Of a stretch of DNA of 64,000 bases, positions 22,521-37,500 are shown piece by piece. Source of the stretch: Nicotiana tabacum. Lineage: Eukaryota > Streptophyta > Magnoliopsida > Solanales > Solanaceae. Both the position numbers and the translations under genes were made by a program. How positions within the stretch are numbered: the first letter of the stretch is position 1; each line of letters begins with the position of its first letter. The stretch covers positions 189,337,948 to 189,401,947 of the forward strand of contig NC_134082.1 in NCBI RefSeq assembly GCF_000715075.1. Reading direction: 5' to 3'. Below the pieces are notes generated by a model. The model made no database searches and had not been told where the DNA came from. It worked only from the letters and a program-made list of their open reading frames with translations.

Positions 22521-25500
22521 AATACTTTTAAGTTCTAGGTCGCCCACCAGTATAATGCGAGAATACTTTTAAGTTCTAGGTCGCCCACCAGTATAATGCG
22601 GGAATACTTTTAAGTTCTAGGTCGCCCACCAGTATAATGCGGGAATACTTTTAAGTTCTAGGTCGCCCACCAGTATAATGCGGGAATACATTTAAGTTCT
22701 AGGTCGCCCACCAGTATAATGCGGGAATACTTTTAAGTTCTAGGTCGCCCACCAGTATAATGCGGGAATACTTTTAAGTTCTAGGTCGCCCACCAGTATA
22801 ATGCGGGAATACTTTTAAGTTCTAGGTCGCCCACCAGTATAATGCGGGAATACTTTTAAGTTCTAGGTCGCCCACCAGTATAATGCGGGAATACTTTTAA
22901 TTTCTAGGTCGCCCACCAGTATAATGCGGGAATACTTTTAATTTCTAGGTCGCCCACCAGTATAATGCGGGAATACTTTTAAGTTCTAGGTCGCCCACCA
23001 GTATAATGCGGGAATACTTTTAAGTTCTAGGTCGCCCACCAGTATAATGCGGGAATACTTTTAAGTTCTAGGTCGCCCACCAGTATAATGCGGGAATACT
23101 TTTAAGTTCTAGGTCGCCCACCAGTATAATGCGGGAATACTTTTAATTTCTAGGTCGCCCACCAGTATAATGCGGGAATACTTTTAAGTTCTAGGTCGCC
23201 CACCAGTATAATGCGGGAATACTTTTAAGTTCTAGGTCGCCCACCAGTATAATGCGGGAATACTTTTAAGTTCTAGGTCGCCCACCAGTATAATGCGGGA
23301 ATACTTTTAAGTTCTAGGTCGCCCACCAGTATAATGCGGGAATACTTTTAAGTTCTAGGTCGCCCACCAGTATAATGCGGGAATACTTTTAAGTTCTAGG
23401 TCGCCCACCAGTATAATGCGGGAATACATTTAAGTTCTAGGTCGCCCACCAGTATAATGCGGGAATACTTTTAAGTTCTAGGTCGCCCACCAGTATAATG
23501 CGGGAATACTTTTAAGTTCTAGGTCGCCCACCAGTATAATGCGGGAATACATTTTAATTTCTAGGTCGCCCACCAGTATAATGCGGGAATACTTTTAAGT
23601 TCTAGGTCGCCCACCAGTATAATGCGGGAATACTTTTAAGTTCTAGGTCGCCCACCAGTATAATGCGGGAATACATTTTAATTTCTAGGTCGCCCACCAG
23701 TATAATGCGGGAATACTTTTAAGTTCTAGGTCGCCCACCAGTATAATGCGGGAATACTTTTAAGTTCTAGGTCGCCCACCAGTATAATGCGGGAATACAT
23801 TTAAGTTCTAGGTCGCCCACCAGTATAATGCGGGAATACTTTTAAGTTCTAGGTCGCCCACCAGTATAATGCGGGAATACTTTTAAGTTCTAGGTCGCCC
23901 ACCAGTATAATGCGGGAATACTTTTAAGTTCTAGGTCGCCCACCAGTATAATGCGGGAATACTTTTAAGTTCTAGGTCGCCCACCAGTATAATGCGGGAA
24001 TACTTTTAAGTTCTAGGTCGTCCACCAGTATAATGCGGGAATACTTTTAAGTTCTAGGTCGCCCACCAGTATAATGCGGGAATACTTTTAAGTTCTAGGT
24101 CGCCCACCAGTATAATGCGGGAATACTTTTAAGTTCTAGGTCGCCCACCAGTATAATGCGGGAATACTTTTAAGTTCTAGGTCGCCCACTAGTATAATGC
24201 GGGAATACTTTTAAGTTCTAGGTCGCCCACCAGTATAATGCGGGAATACTTTTAAGTTCTAGGTCGCCCACCAGTATAATGCGGGAATACTTTTAAGTTC
24301 TAGGTCGCCCACCAGTATAATGCGAGAATACTTTTAAGTTCTAGGTCGCCCACCAGTATAATGCGGGAATACTTTTAATTTCTAGGTCGCCCACCAGTAT
24401 AATGCGGGAATACTTTTAATTTCTAGGTCGCCCACCAGTATAATGCGGGAATACTTTTAAGTTCTAGGTCGCCCACCAGTATAATGCGGGAATACTTTTA
24501 AGTTCTAGGTCGCCCACCAGTATAATGCGGGAATACTTTTAAGTTCTAGGTCGCCCACCAGTATAATGCGGGAATACTTTTAAGTTCTAGGTCGCCCACC
24601 AGTATAATGCGGGAATACTTTTAAGTTCTAGGTCGCCCACCAGTATAATGCGGGAATACTTTTAAGTTCTAGGTCGCCCACCAGTATAATGCGGGAATAC
24701 TTTTAATTTCTAGGTCGCCCACCAGTATAATGCGGGAATACTTTTAATTTCTAGGTCGCCCACCAGTATAATGCGGGAATACTTTTAAGTTCTAGGTCGC
24801 CCACCAGTATAATGCGGGAATACTTTTAAGTTCTAGGTCGCCCACCAGTATAATGCGGGAATACTTTTAAGTTCTAGGTCGCCCACCAGTATAATGCGGG
24901 AATACTTTTAAGTTCTAGGTCGCCCACCAGTATAATGCGGGAATACTTTTAATTTCTAGGTCGCCCACCAGTATAATGCGGGAATATTTTTAAGTTCTAG
25001 GTCGCCCACCAGTATAATGCGGGAATACTTTTAAGTTCTAGGTCGCCCACCAGTATAATGCGGGAATACTTTTATGTTCTAGGTCGCCCACCAGTATAAT
25101 GCGGGAATACTTTTAAGTTCTAGGTCGCCCACCAGTATAATGCGGGAATACTTTTAAGTTCTAGGTCGCCCACCAGTATAATGCGGGAATACTTTTAAGT
25201 TCTAGGTCGCCCACCAGTATAATGCGGGAATACTTTTAAGTTCTAGGTCGCCCACCAGTATAATGCGGGAATACATTTATGTTCTAGGTCGCCCACCAGT
25301 ATAATGCGGGAATACTTTTAAGTTCTAGGTCGCCCACCAGTATAATGCGGGAATACTTTTAAGTTCTAGGTCGCCCACCAGTATAATGCGGGAATACATT
25401 TTAATTTCTAGGTCGCCCACCAGTATAATGCGGGAATACTTTTAAGTTCTAGGTCGCCCACCAGTATAATGCGGGAATACTTTTATGTTCTAGGTCGCCC

Positions 25501-28500
25501 ACCAGTATAATGCGGGAATACATTTTAATTTCTAGGTCGCCCACCAGTATAATGCGGGAATACTTTTAAGTTCTAGGTCACCCACCAGTATAATGCGGGA
25601 ATACTTTTAAGTTCTAGGTCGCCCACCAGTATAATGCGGGAATACATTTAAGTTCTAGGTCGCCCACCAGTATAATGCGGGAATACTTTTAAGTTCTAGG
25701 TCGCCCACCAGTATAATGCGGGAATACTTTTAAGTTCTAGGTCGCCCACCAGTATAATGCGGGAATACTTTTAAGTTCTAGGTCGCCCACCAGTATAATG
25801 CGGGAATACTTTTAAGTTCTAGGTCGCCCACCAGTATAATGCGGGAATACTTTTAAGTTCTAGGTCGCCCACCAGTATAATGCGGGAATACTTTTAAGTT
25901 CTAGGTCGCCCACCAGTATAATGCGGGAATACTTTTAAGTTCTAGGTCGCCCACCAGTATAATGCGGGAATACTTTTAAGTTCTAGGTCGCCCACCAGTA
26001 TAATGCGGGAATACTTTTAAGTTCTAGGTCGCCCACCAGTATAATGCGGGAATACTTTTAAGTTCTAGGTCGCCCACCAGTATAATGCGGGAATACTTTT
26101 AATTTCTAGGTCGCCCACCAGTATAATGCGGGAATACTTTTAATTTCTAGGTCGCCCACCAGTATAATGCGGGAATACTTTTAAGTTCTAGGTCGCCCAC
26201 CAGTATAATGCGGGAATACTTTTAAGTTCTAGGTCGCCCACCAGTATAATGCGGGAATACTTTTAAGTTCTAGGTCGCCCACCAGTATAATGCGGGAATA
26301 CTTTTAAGTTCTAGGTCGCCCACCAGTATAATGCGGGAATACTTTTAAGTTCTAGGTCGCCCACCAGTATAATGCGGGAATACTTTTAAGTTCTAGGTCG
26401 CCCACCAGTATAATGCGGGAATACTTTTAAGTTCTAGGTCGCCCACCAATATAATGCGGGAATACTTTTAAGTTCTAGGTCGCCCACCAGTATAATGCGG
26501 GAATACTTTTAAGTTCTAGGTCGCCCACCAGTATAATGCGGGAATACTTTTAAGTTCTAGGTCGCCCACCAGTATAATGCGGGAATACTTTTAAGTTCTA
26601 GGTCGCCCACCAGTATAACGCGGGAATACTCTTAAGTTCTAGGTCGCCCACCAGTATAATGCGGGAATACATTCAGCTCTAGATTTTGGAATCAGTCGCC
26701 CCAACTTTTAATTTCTAGGTCGCCCACCAGTATAATGCGGGAATACTTTTAAGTTCTAGGTCGCCCACCAGTATAATGCGGGAATACTTTTAAGTTCTAG
26801 GTCGCCCACCAGTATAATGCGGGAATACATTTTAATTTCTAGGTCGCCCACCAGTATAATGCGGGAATACTTTTAAGTTCTAGGTCGCCCACCAGTATAA
26901 TGCGGGAATACTTTTAAGTTCTAGGTCGCCCACCAGTATAATGCGGGAATACATTTTAATTTCTAGGTCGCCCACCAGTATAATGCGGGAATACTTTTAA
27001 TTTCTAGGTCGCCCACCAGTATAATGCGGGAATACTTTTAATTTCTAGGTCGCCCACCAGTATAATGCGGGAATACTTTTAAGTTCTAGGTCGCCCACCA
27101 GTATAATGCGGGAATACTTTTAAGTTCTAGGTCGCCCACCAGTATAATGCGGGAATACTTTTAAGTTCTAGGTCGCCCACCAGTATAATGCGGGAATACT
27201 TTTAAGTTCTAGGTCGCCCACCAGTATAATGCGGGAATACTTTTAATTTCTAGGTCGCCCACCAGTATAATGCGGGAATATTTTTAAGTTCTAGGTCGCC
27301 CACCAGTATAATGCGGGAATACTTTTAAGTTCTAGGTCGCCCACCAGTATAATGCGGGAATACTTTTATGTTCTAGGTCGCCCACCAGTATAATGCGGGA
27401 ATACTTTTAAGTTCTAGGTCGCCCACCAGTATAATGCGGGAATACTTTTAAGTTCTAGGTCGCCCACCAGTATAATGCGGGAATACTTTTAAGTTCTAGG
27501 TCGCCCACCAGTATAATGCGGGAATACTTTTAAGTTCTAGGTCGCCCACCAGTATAATGCGGGAATACATTTAAGTTCTAGGTCGCCCACCAGTATAATG
27601 CGGGAATACATTTTAAGTTCTAGGTCACCCACCAGTATAATGCGGGAATACTTTTAAGTTCTAGGTCGCCCACCAGTATAATGCGGGAATACTTTTAAGT
27701 TCTAGGTCGCCCACCAGTATAATGCGGGAATACTTTTAAGTTCTAGGTCGCCCACCAGTATAATGCGGGAATACATTTATGTTCTAGGTCGCCCACCAGT
27801 ATAATGCGGGAATACTTTTAAGTTCTAGGTCGCCCACCAGTATAATGCGGGAATACTTTTAAGTTCTAGGTCGCCCACCAGTATAATGCGGGAATACTTT
27901 TAAGTTCTAGGTCGCCCACCAGTATAATGCGAGAATACTTTTAAGTTCTAGGTCGCCCACCAGTATAATGCGGGAATACTTTTAAGTTCTAGGTCGCCCA
28001 CCAGTATAATGCGGGAATACATTTAAGTTCTAGGTCGCCCACCAGTATAATGCGGGAATACTTTTAAGTTCTAGGTCGCCCACCAGTATAATGCGGGAAT
28101 ACTTTTAAGTTCTAGGTCGCCCACCAGTATAATGCGGGAATACATTTTAATTTCTAGGTCGCCCACCAGTATAATGCGGGAATACTTTTAAGTTCTAGGT
28201 CGCCCACCAGTATAATGCGGGAATACTTTTAAGTTCTAGGTCGCCCACCAGTATAATGCGGGAATACATTTTAATTTCTAGGTCGCCCACCAGTATAATG
28301 CGGGAATACTTTTAAGTTCTAGGTCACCCACCAGTATAATGCGGGAATACTTTTAAGTTCTAGGTCGCCCACCAGTATAATGCGGGAATACATTTAAGTT
28401 CTAGGTCGCCCACCAGTATAATGCGGGAATACTTTTAAGTTCTAGGTCGCCCACCAGTATAATGCGGGAATACTTTTAAGTTCTAGGTCGCCCACCAGTA

Positions 28501-31500
28501 TAATGCGGGAATACTTTTAAGTTCTAGGTCGCCCACCAGTATAATGCGGGAATACTTTTAAGTTCTAGGTCGCCCACCAGTATAATGCGGGAATACTTTT
28601 AAGTTCTAGGTCGCCCACCAGTATAATGCGGGAATACTTTTAAGTTCTAGGTCGCCCACCAGTATAACGCGGGAATACTTTTAAGTTCTAGGTCGCCCAC
28701 CAGTATAATGCGGGAATACTTTTAAGTTCTAGGTCGCCCACCAGTATAATGCGGGAATACTTTTAAGTTCTAGGTCGCCCACCAGTATAATGCGGGAATA
28801 CATTTTAATTTCTAGGTCGCCCACCAGTATAATGCGGGAATACTTTTAAGTTCTAGGTCGCCCACCAGTATAATGCGGGAATACTTTTATGTTCTAGGTC
28901 GCCCACCAGTATAATGCGGGAATACATTTTAATTTCTAGGTCGCCCACCAGTATAATGCGGGAATACTTTTAAGTTCTAGGTCACCCACCAGTATAATGC
29001 GGGAATACTTTTAAGTTCTAGGTCGCCCACCAGTATAATGCGGGAATACATTTAAGTTCTAGGTCGCCCACCAGTATAATGCGGGAATACTTTTAAGTTC
29101 TAGGTCGCCCACCAGTATAATGCGGGAATACTTTTAAGTTCTAGGTCGCCCACCAGTATAATGCGGGAATACTTTTAAGTTCTAGGTCGCCCACCAGTAT
29201 AATGCGGGAATACTTTTAAGTTCTAGGTCGCCCACCAGTATAATGCGGGAATACTTTTAAGTTCTAGGTCGCCCACCAGTATAATGCGGGAATACTTTTA
29301 AGTTCTAGGTCGCCCACCAGTATAATGCGGGAATACTTTTAAGTTCTAGGTCGCCCACCAGTATAATGCGGGAATACTTTTAAGTTCTAGGTCGCCCACC
29401 AGTATAATGCGGGAATACTTTTAAGTTCTAGGTCGCCCACCAGTATAATGCGGGAATACTTTTAAGTTCTAGGTCGCCCACCAGTATAATGCGGGAATAC
29501 TTTTAATTTCTAGGTCGCCCACCAGTATAATGCGGGAATACTTTTAATTTCTAGGTCGCCCACCAGTATAATGCGGGAATACTTTTAAGTTCTAGGTCGC
29601 CCACCAGTATAATGCGGGAATACTTTTAAGTTCTAGGTCGCCCACCAGTATAATGCGGGAATACTTTTAAGTTCTAGGTCTCCCACCAGTATAATGCGGG
29701 AATACTTTTAAGTTCTAGGTCGCCCACCAGTATAATGCGGGAATACTTTTAAGTTCTAGGTCGCCCACCAGTATAATGCGGGAATACTTTTAAGTTCTAG
29801 GTCGCCCACCAGTATAATGCGGGAATACTTTTAAGTTCTAGGTCGCCCACCAATATAATGCGGGAATACTTTTAAGTTCTAGGTCGCCCACCAGTATAAT
29901 GCGGGAATACTTTTAAGTTCTAGGTCGCCCACCAGTATAATGCGGGAATACTTTTAAGTTCTAGGTCGCCCACCAGTATAATGCGGGAATACTTTTAAGT
30001 TCTAGGTCGCCCACCAGTATAACGCGGGAATACTCTTAAGTTCTAGGTCGCCCACCAGTATAATGCGGGAATACTTTTAAGTTCTAGGTCGCCCACCAGT
30101 ATAATGCGGGAATACTTTTAAGTTCTAGGTCGCCCACCAGTATAATGCGGGAATACATTTAAGTTCTAGGTCGCCCACCAGTATAATGCGGGAATACATT
30201 TTAAGTTCTAGGTCGCCCACCAGTATAATGCGGGAATACTTTTAAGTTCTAGGTCGCCCACCAGTATAATGCGGGAATACTTTTAAGTTCTAGGTCGCCC
30301 ACCAGTATAATGCGGGAATACATTTTAATTTCTAGGTCGCCCACCAGTATAATGCGGGAATACTTTTAATTTCTAGGTCGCCCACCAGTATAATGCGGGA
30401 ATACTTTTAATTTCTAGGTCGCCCACCAGTATAATGCGGGAATACTTTTAAGTTCTAGGTCGCCCACCAGTATAATGCGGGAATACTTTTAAGTTCTAGG
30501 TCGCCCACCAGTATAATGCGGGAATACTTTTAAGTTCTAGGTCGCCCACCAGTATAATGCGGGAATACTTTTAAGTTCTAGGTCGCCCACCAGTATAATG
30601 CGGGAATACTTTTAATTTCTAGGTCGCCCACCAGTATAATTGCGGGAATACTTTTAAGTTCTAGGTCGCCCACCAGTATAATGCGGGAATACTTTTAAGT
30701 TCTAGGTCGCCCACCAGTATAATGCGGGAATACTTTTAAGTTCTAGGTCGCCCACCAGTATAATGCGGGAATACTTTTATGTTCTAGGTCGCCCACCAGT
30801 ATAATGCGGGAATACTTTTAAGTTCTAGGTCGCCCACCAGTATAATGCGGGAATACTTTTAAGTTCTAGGTCGCCCACCAGTATAATGCGGGAATACTTT
30901 TAAGTTCTAGGTCGCCCACCAGTATAATGCGGGAATACTTTTAAGTTCTAGGTCGCCCACCAGTATAATGCGGGAATACATTTATGTTCTAGGTCGCCCA
31001 CCAGTATAATGCGGGAATACTTTTAAGTTCTAGGTCGCCCACCAGTATAATGCGGGAATACTTTTAAGTTCTAGGTCGCCCACCAGTATAATGCGGGAAT
31101 ACATTTTAATTTCTAGGTCGCCCACCAGTATAATGCGGGAATACTTTTAAGTTCTAGGTCGCCCACCAGTATAATGCGGGAATACTTTTAAGTTCTAGGT
31201 CGCCCACCAGTATAATGCGGGAATACATTTTAATTTCTAGGTCGCCCACCAGTATAATGCGGGAATACTTTTAAGTTCTAGGTCGCCCACCAGTATAATG
31301 CGGGAATACATTTAAGTTCTAGGTCGCCCACCAGTATAATGCGGGAATACTTTTAAGTTCTAGGTCGCCCACCAGTATAATGCGGGAATACTTTTAAGTT
31401 CTAGGTCGCCCACCAGTATTAATGCGGGAATACTTTTAAGTTCTAGGTCGCCCACCAGTATAATGCGGGAATACTTTTAAGTTCTAGGTCGCCCACCAGT

Positions 31501-34500
31501 ATAATGCGGGAATACTTTTAAGTTCTAGGTCGCCCACCAGTATAATGCGGGAATACTTTTAAGTTCTAGGTCGCCCACCAGTATAATGCGGGAATACTTT
31601 TAAGTTCTAGGTCGCCCACCAGTATAATGCGGGAATACTTTTAATTTCTAGGTCGCCCACCAGTATAATGCGGGAATACTTTTAAGTTCTAGGTCACCCA
31701 CCAGTATAATGCGGGAATACTTTTAAGTTCTAGGTCGCCCACCAGTATAATGCGGGAATACATTTAAGTTCTAGGTCGCCCACCAGTATAATGCGGGAAT
31801 ACTTTTAAGTTCTAGGTCGCCCACCAGTATAATGCGGGAATACTTTTAAGTTCTAGGTCGCCCACCAGTATAATGCGGGAATACTTTTAAGTTCTAGGTC
31901 GCCCACCAGTATAATGCGGGAATACTTTTAAGTTCTAGGTCGCCCACCAGTATAATGCGGGAATACTTTTAAGTTCTAGGTCGCCCACCAGTATAATGCG
32001 GGAATACTTTTAAGTTCTAGGTCGCCCACCAGTATAATGCGGGAATACTTTTAAATTCTAGGTCGCCCACCAGTATAATGCGGGAATACTTTTAAGTTCT
32101 AGGTCGCCCACCAGTATAATGCGGGAATACTTTTAAGTTCTAGGTCGCCCACCAGTATAATGCGGGAATACTTTTAAGTTCTAGGTCGCCCACCAGTATA
32201 ATGCGGGAATACTTTTAAATTCTAGGTCGCCCACCAGTATAATGCGGGAATACTTTTAAGTTCTAGGTCGCCCACCAGTATAATGCGGGAATACATTTAA
32301 GTTCTAGGTCGCCCACCAGTATAATGCGGGAATACTTTTAAGTTCTAGGTCGCCCACCAGTATAATGCGGGAATACTTTTAAGTTCTAGGTCGCCCACCA
32401 GTATAATGCGGGAATACTTTTAAGTTCTAGGTCGCCCACCAGTATAATGCGGGAATACTTTTAAGTTCTAGGTCGCCCACCAGTATAATGCGGGAATACA
32501 TTTTAATTTCTAGGTCGCCCACCAGTATAATGCGGGAATACTTTTAAGTTCTAGGTCGCCCACCAGTATAATGCGGGAATACTTTTAAGTTCTAGGTCGC
32601 CCACCAGTATAATGCGGGAATACATTTTAATTTCTAGGTCGCCCACCAGTATAATGCGGGAATACTTTTAAGTTCTAGGTCGCCCACCAGTATAATGCGG
32701 GAATACTTTTAAGTTCTAGGTCGCCCACCAGTATAATGCGGGAATACATTTAAGTTCTAGGTCGCCCACCAGTATAATGCGGGAATACTTTTAAGTTCTA
32801 GGTCGCCCACCAGTATAATGCGGGAATACTTTTAAGTTCTAGGTCGCCCACCAGTATAATGCGGGAATACTTTTAAGTTCTAGGTCGCCCACCAGTATAA
32901 TGCGGGAATACTTTTAAGTTCTAGGTCGCCCACCAGTATAATGCGGGAATACTTTTAATTTCTAGTTCGCCCACCAGTATAATGCGGGAATAATTTTAAG
33001 TTCTAGGTCGCCCACCAGTATAATGCGGGAATACTTTTAAGTTCTAGGTCGCCCACCAGTATAATGCGGGAATACTTTTAAGTTCTAGGTCGCCCACCAG
33101 TATAATGCAGGAATACTTTTAAGTTCTAGGTCGCCCACCAGTATAATGCGGGAATACTTTTAAGTTCTAGGTCGCCCACCAGTATAATGCGGGAATACAT
33201 TTAAGTTCTAGGTCGCCCACCAGTATAATGCGGGAATACTTTTAAGTTCTAGGTCGCCCACCAGTATAATGCGGGAATACTTTTAAGTTCTAGGTCGCCC
33301 ACCAGTATAATGCGGGAATACATTTTAATTTCTAGGTCGCCCACCAGTATAATGCGGGAATACTTTTAAGTTCTAGGTCGCCCACCAGTATAATGCGGGA
33401 ATACATTTATGTTCTAGGTCGCCCACCAGTATAATGCGGGAATACTTTTAAGTTCTAGGTCGCCCACCAGTATAATGCGGGAATACTTTTAAGTTCTAGG
33501 TCGCCCACCAGTATAATGCGGGAATACATTTTAATTTCTAGGTCGCCCACCAGTATAATGCGGGAATACTTTTAAGTTCTAGGTCGCCCACCAGTATAAT
33601 GCGGGAATACTTTTAAGTTCTAGGTCGCCCACCAGTATAATGCGGGAATACATTTTAATTTCTAGGTCGCCCACCAGTATAATGCGGGAATACTTTTAAG
33701 TTCTAGGTCACCCACCAGTATAATGCGGGAATACTTTTAAGTTCTAGGTCGCCCACCAGTATAATGCGGGAATACATTTAAGTTCTAGGTCGCCCACCAG
33801 TATAATGCGGGAATACTTTTAAGTTCTAGGTCGCCCACCAGTATAATGCGGGAATACTTTTAAGTTCTAGGTCGCCCACCAGTATAATGCGGGAATACTT
33901 TTAAGTTCTAGGTCGCCCACCAGTATAATGCGGGAATACTTTTAAGTTCTAGGTCGCCCACCAGTATAATGCGGGAATACTTTTAAGTTCTAGGTCGCCC
34001 ACCAGTATAATGCGGGAATACTTTTAAGTTCTAGGTCGCCCACCAGTATAATGCGGGAATACTTTTAAGTTCTAGGTCGCCCACCAGTATAATGCGGGAA
34101 TACTTTTAAGTTCTAGGTCGCCCACCAGTATAATGCGGGAATACTTTTAAGTTCTAGGTCGCCCACCAGTATAATGCGGGAATACTTTTAAGTTCTAGGT
34201 CGCCCACCAGTATAATGCGGGAATACTTTTAATTTCTAGGTCGCCCACCAGTATAATGCGGGAATACTTTTAATTTCTAGGTCGCCCACCAGTATAATGC
34301 GGGAATACTTTTAAGTTCTAGGTCGCCCACCAGTATAATGCGGGAATACTTTTAAGTTCTAGGTCGCCCACCAGTATAATGCGGGAATACTTTTAAGTTC
34401 TAGGTCGCCCACCAGTATAATGCGGGAATACTTTTAAGTTCTAGGTCGCCCACCAGTATAATGCGGGAATACTTTTAAGTTCTAGGTCGCCCACCAGTAT

Positions 34501-37500
34501 AATGCGGGAATACTTTTAAGTTCTAGGTCGCCCACCAGTATAATGCGGGAATACTTTTAAGTTCTAGGTCGCCCACCAGTATAATGCGGGAATACTTTTA
34601 AGTTCTAGGTCGCCCACCAGTATAATGCGGGAATACTTTTAAGTTCTAGGTCGCCCACCAGTATAATGCGGGAATACTTTTAAGTTCTAGGTCGCCCACC
34701 AGTATAATGCGGGAATACTTTTAAGTTCTAGGTCGCCCACTAGTATAATGCGGGAATACTTTTAAGTTCTAGGTCGCCCACCAGTATAATGCGGGAATAC
34801 ATTTAAGTTCTAGGTCGCCCACCAGTATAATGCGGGAATACATTTAAGTTCTAGGTCGCCCACCAGTATAATGCGGGAATACTTTTAAGTTCTAGGTCGC
34901 CCACCAGTATAATGCGGGAATACTTTTAAGTTCTAGGTCGCCCACCAGTATAATGCGGGAATACTTTTAAGTTCTAGGTCGCCCACCAGTATAATGCGGG
35001 AATACTTTTAAGTTCTAGGTCGCCCACCAGTATAATGCGGGAATACTTTTAAGTTCTAGGTCGCCCACCAGTATAATGCGGGAATACATTTAAGTTCTAG
35101 GTCGCCCACCAGTATAATGCGGGAATACTTTTAAGTTCTAGGTCGCCCACCAGTATAATGCGGGAATACTTTTAAGTTCTAGGTCGCCCACCAGTATAAT
35201 GCGGGAATACTTTTAAGTTCTAGGTCGCCCACCAGTATAATGCGGGAATACTTTTAAGTTCTAGGTCGCCCACCAGTATAATGCGGGAATACATTTTAAT
35301 TTCTAGGTCGCCCACCAGTATAATGCGGGAATACTTTTAAGTTCTAGGTCGCCCACCAGTATAATGCGGGAATACTTTTAAGTTCTAGGTCGCCCACCAG
35401 TATAATGCGGGAATACATTTTAATTTCTAGGTCGCCCACCAGTATAATGCGGGAATACTTTTAAGTTCTAGGTCGCCCACCAGTATAATGCGGGAATACT
35501 TTTAAGTTCTAGGTCGCCCACCAGTATAATGCGGGAATACATTTAAGTTCTAGGTCGCCCACCAGTATAATGCGGGAATACTTTTAAGTTCTAGGTCGCC
35601 CACCAGTATAATGCGGGAATACTTTTAAGTTCTAGGTCGCCCACCAGTATAATGCGGGAATACTTTTAAGTTCTAGGTCGCCCACCAGTATAATGCGGGA
35701 ATACTTTTAAGTTCTAGGTCGCCCACCAGTATAATGCGGGAATACTTTTAATTTCTAGTTCGCCCACCAGTATAATGCGGGAATAATTTTAAGTTCTAGG
35801 TCGCCCACCAGTATAATGCGGGAATACTTTTAAGTTCTAGGTCGCCCACCAGTATAATGCGGGAATACTTTTAAGTTCTAGGTCGCCCACCAGTATAATG
35901 CAGGAATACTTTTATGTTCTAGGTCGCCCACCAGTATAATGCGGGAATACTTTTAAGTTCTAGGTCGCCCACCAGTATAATGCGGGAATACATTTAAGTT
36001 CTAGGTCGCCCACCAGTATAATGCGGGAATACTTTTAAGTTCTAGGTCGCCCACCAGTATAATGCGGGAATACTTTTAAGTTCTAGGTCGCCCACCAGTA
36101 TAATGCGGGAATACATTTTAATTTCTAGGTCACCCACCAGTATAATGCGGGAATACTTTTAAGTTCTAGGTCGCCCACCAGTATAATGCGGGAATACTTT
36201 TAAGTTCTAGGTCACCCACCAGTATAATGCGGGAATACATTTTAAGTTCTAGGTCGCCCACCAGTATAATGTGGGAATACTTTTAAGTTCTAGGTCGCCC
36301 ACCAGTATAATGCGGGAATACTTTTAAGTTCTAGGTCGCCCACCAGTATAATGCGGGAATACATTTAAGTTCTAGGTCGCCCACCAGTATAATGCGGGAA
36401 TACTTTTAAGTTCTAGGTCGCCCACCAGTATAATGCGGGAATACTTTTAAGTTCTAGGTCGCCCACCAGTATAATGCGGGAATACTTTTAAGTTCTAGGT
36501 CGCCCACCAGTATAATGCGGGAATACTTTTAAGTTCTAGGTCGCCCACCAGTATAATGCGGGAATACATTTAAGTTCTAGGTCGCCCACCAGTATAATGC
36601 GGGAATACTTTTAAGTTCTAGGTCGCCCACCAGTATAATGCGGGAATACTTTTAAGTTCTAGGTCACCCACCAGTATAATGCGGGAATACTTTTAAGTTC
36701 TAGGTCGCCACCAGTATAATGCGGGAATACTTTTAATTTCTAGGTCGCCCACCAGTATAATGCGGGAATACTTTTAATTTCTAGGTCGCCCACCAGTATA
36801 ATGCGGGAATACTTTTAAGTTCTAGGTCGCCCACCAGTATAATGCGGGAATACTTTTAAGTTCTAGGTCGCCCACCAGTATAATGCGGGAATACTTTTAA
36901 GTTCTAGGTCGCCCACCAGTATAATGCGGGAATACTTTTAAGTTCTAGGTCGCCCACCAGTATAATGCGGGAATACTTTTAAGTTCTAGGTCGCCCACCA
37001 GTATAATGCGGGAATACTTTTAAGTTCTAGGTCGCCCACCAGTATAATGCGGGAATACTTTTAAGTTCTAGGTCGCCCACCAGTATAATGCGAGAATACT
37101 TTTAAGTTCTAGGTCGCCCACCAGTATAATGCGGGAATACTTTTAAGTTCTAGGTCGCCCACCAGTATAATGCGGGAATACTTTTAAGTTCTAGGTCGCC
37201 CACCAATATAATGCGGGAATACATTTAAGTTCTAGGTCGCCCACCAGTATAATGCGGGAATACTTTTAAGTTCTAGGTCGCCCACCAGTATAATGCGGGA
37301 ATACTTTTAAGTTCTAGGTCGCCCACCAGTATAATGCGGGAATACATTTTAATTTCTAGGTCGCCCACCAGTATAATGCGGGAATACTTTTAAGTTCTAG
37401 GTCGCCCACCAGTATAATGCGGGAATACTTTTAAGTTCTAGGTCGCCCACCAGTATAATGCGGGAATACATTTTAAGTTCTAGGTCGCCCACCAGTATAA

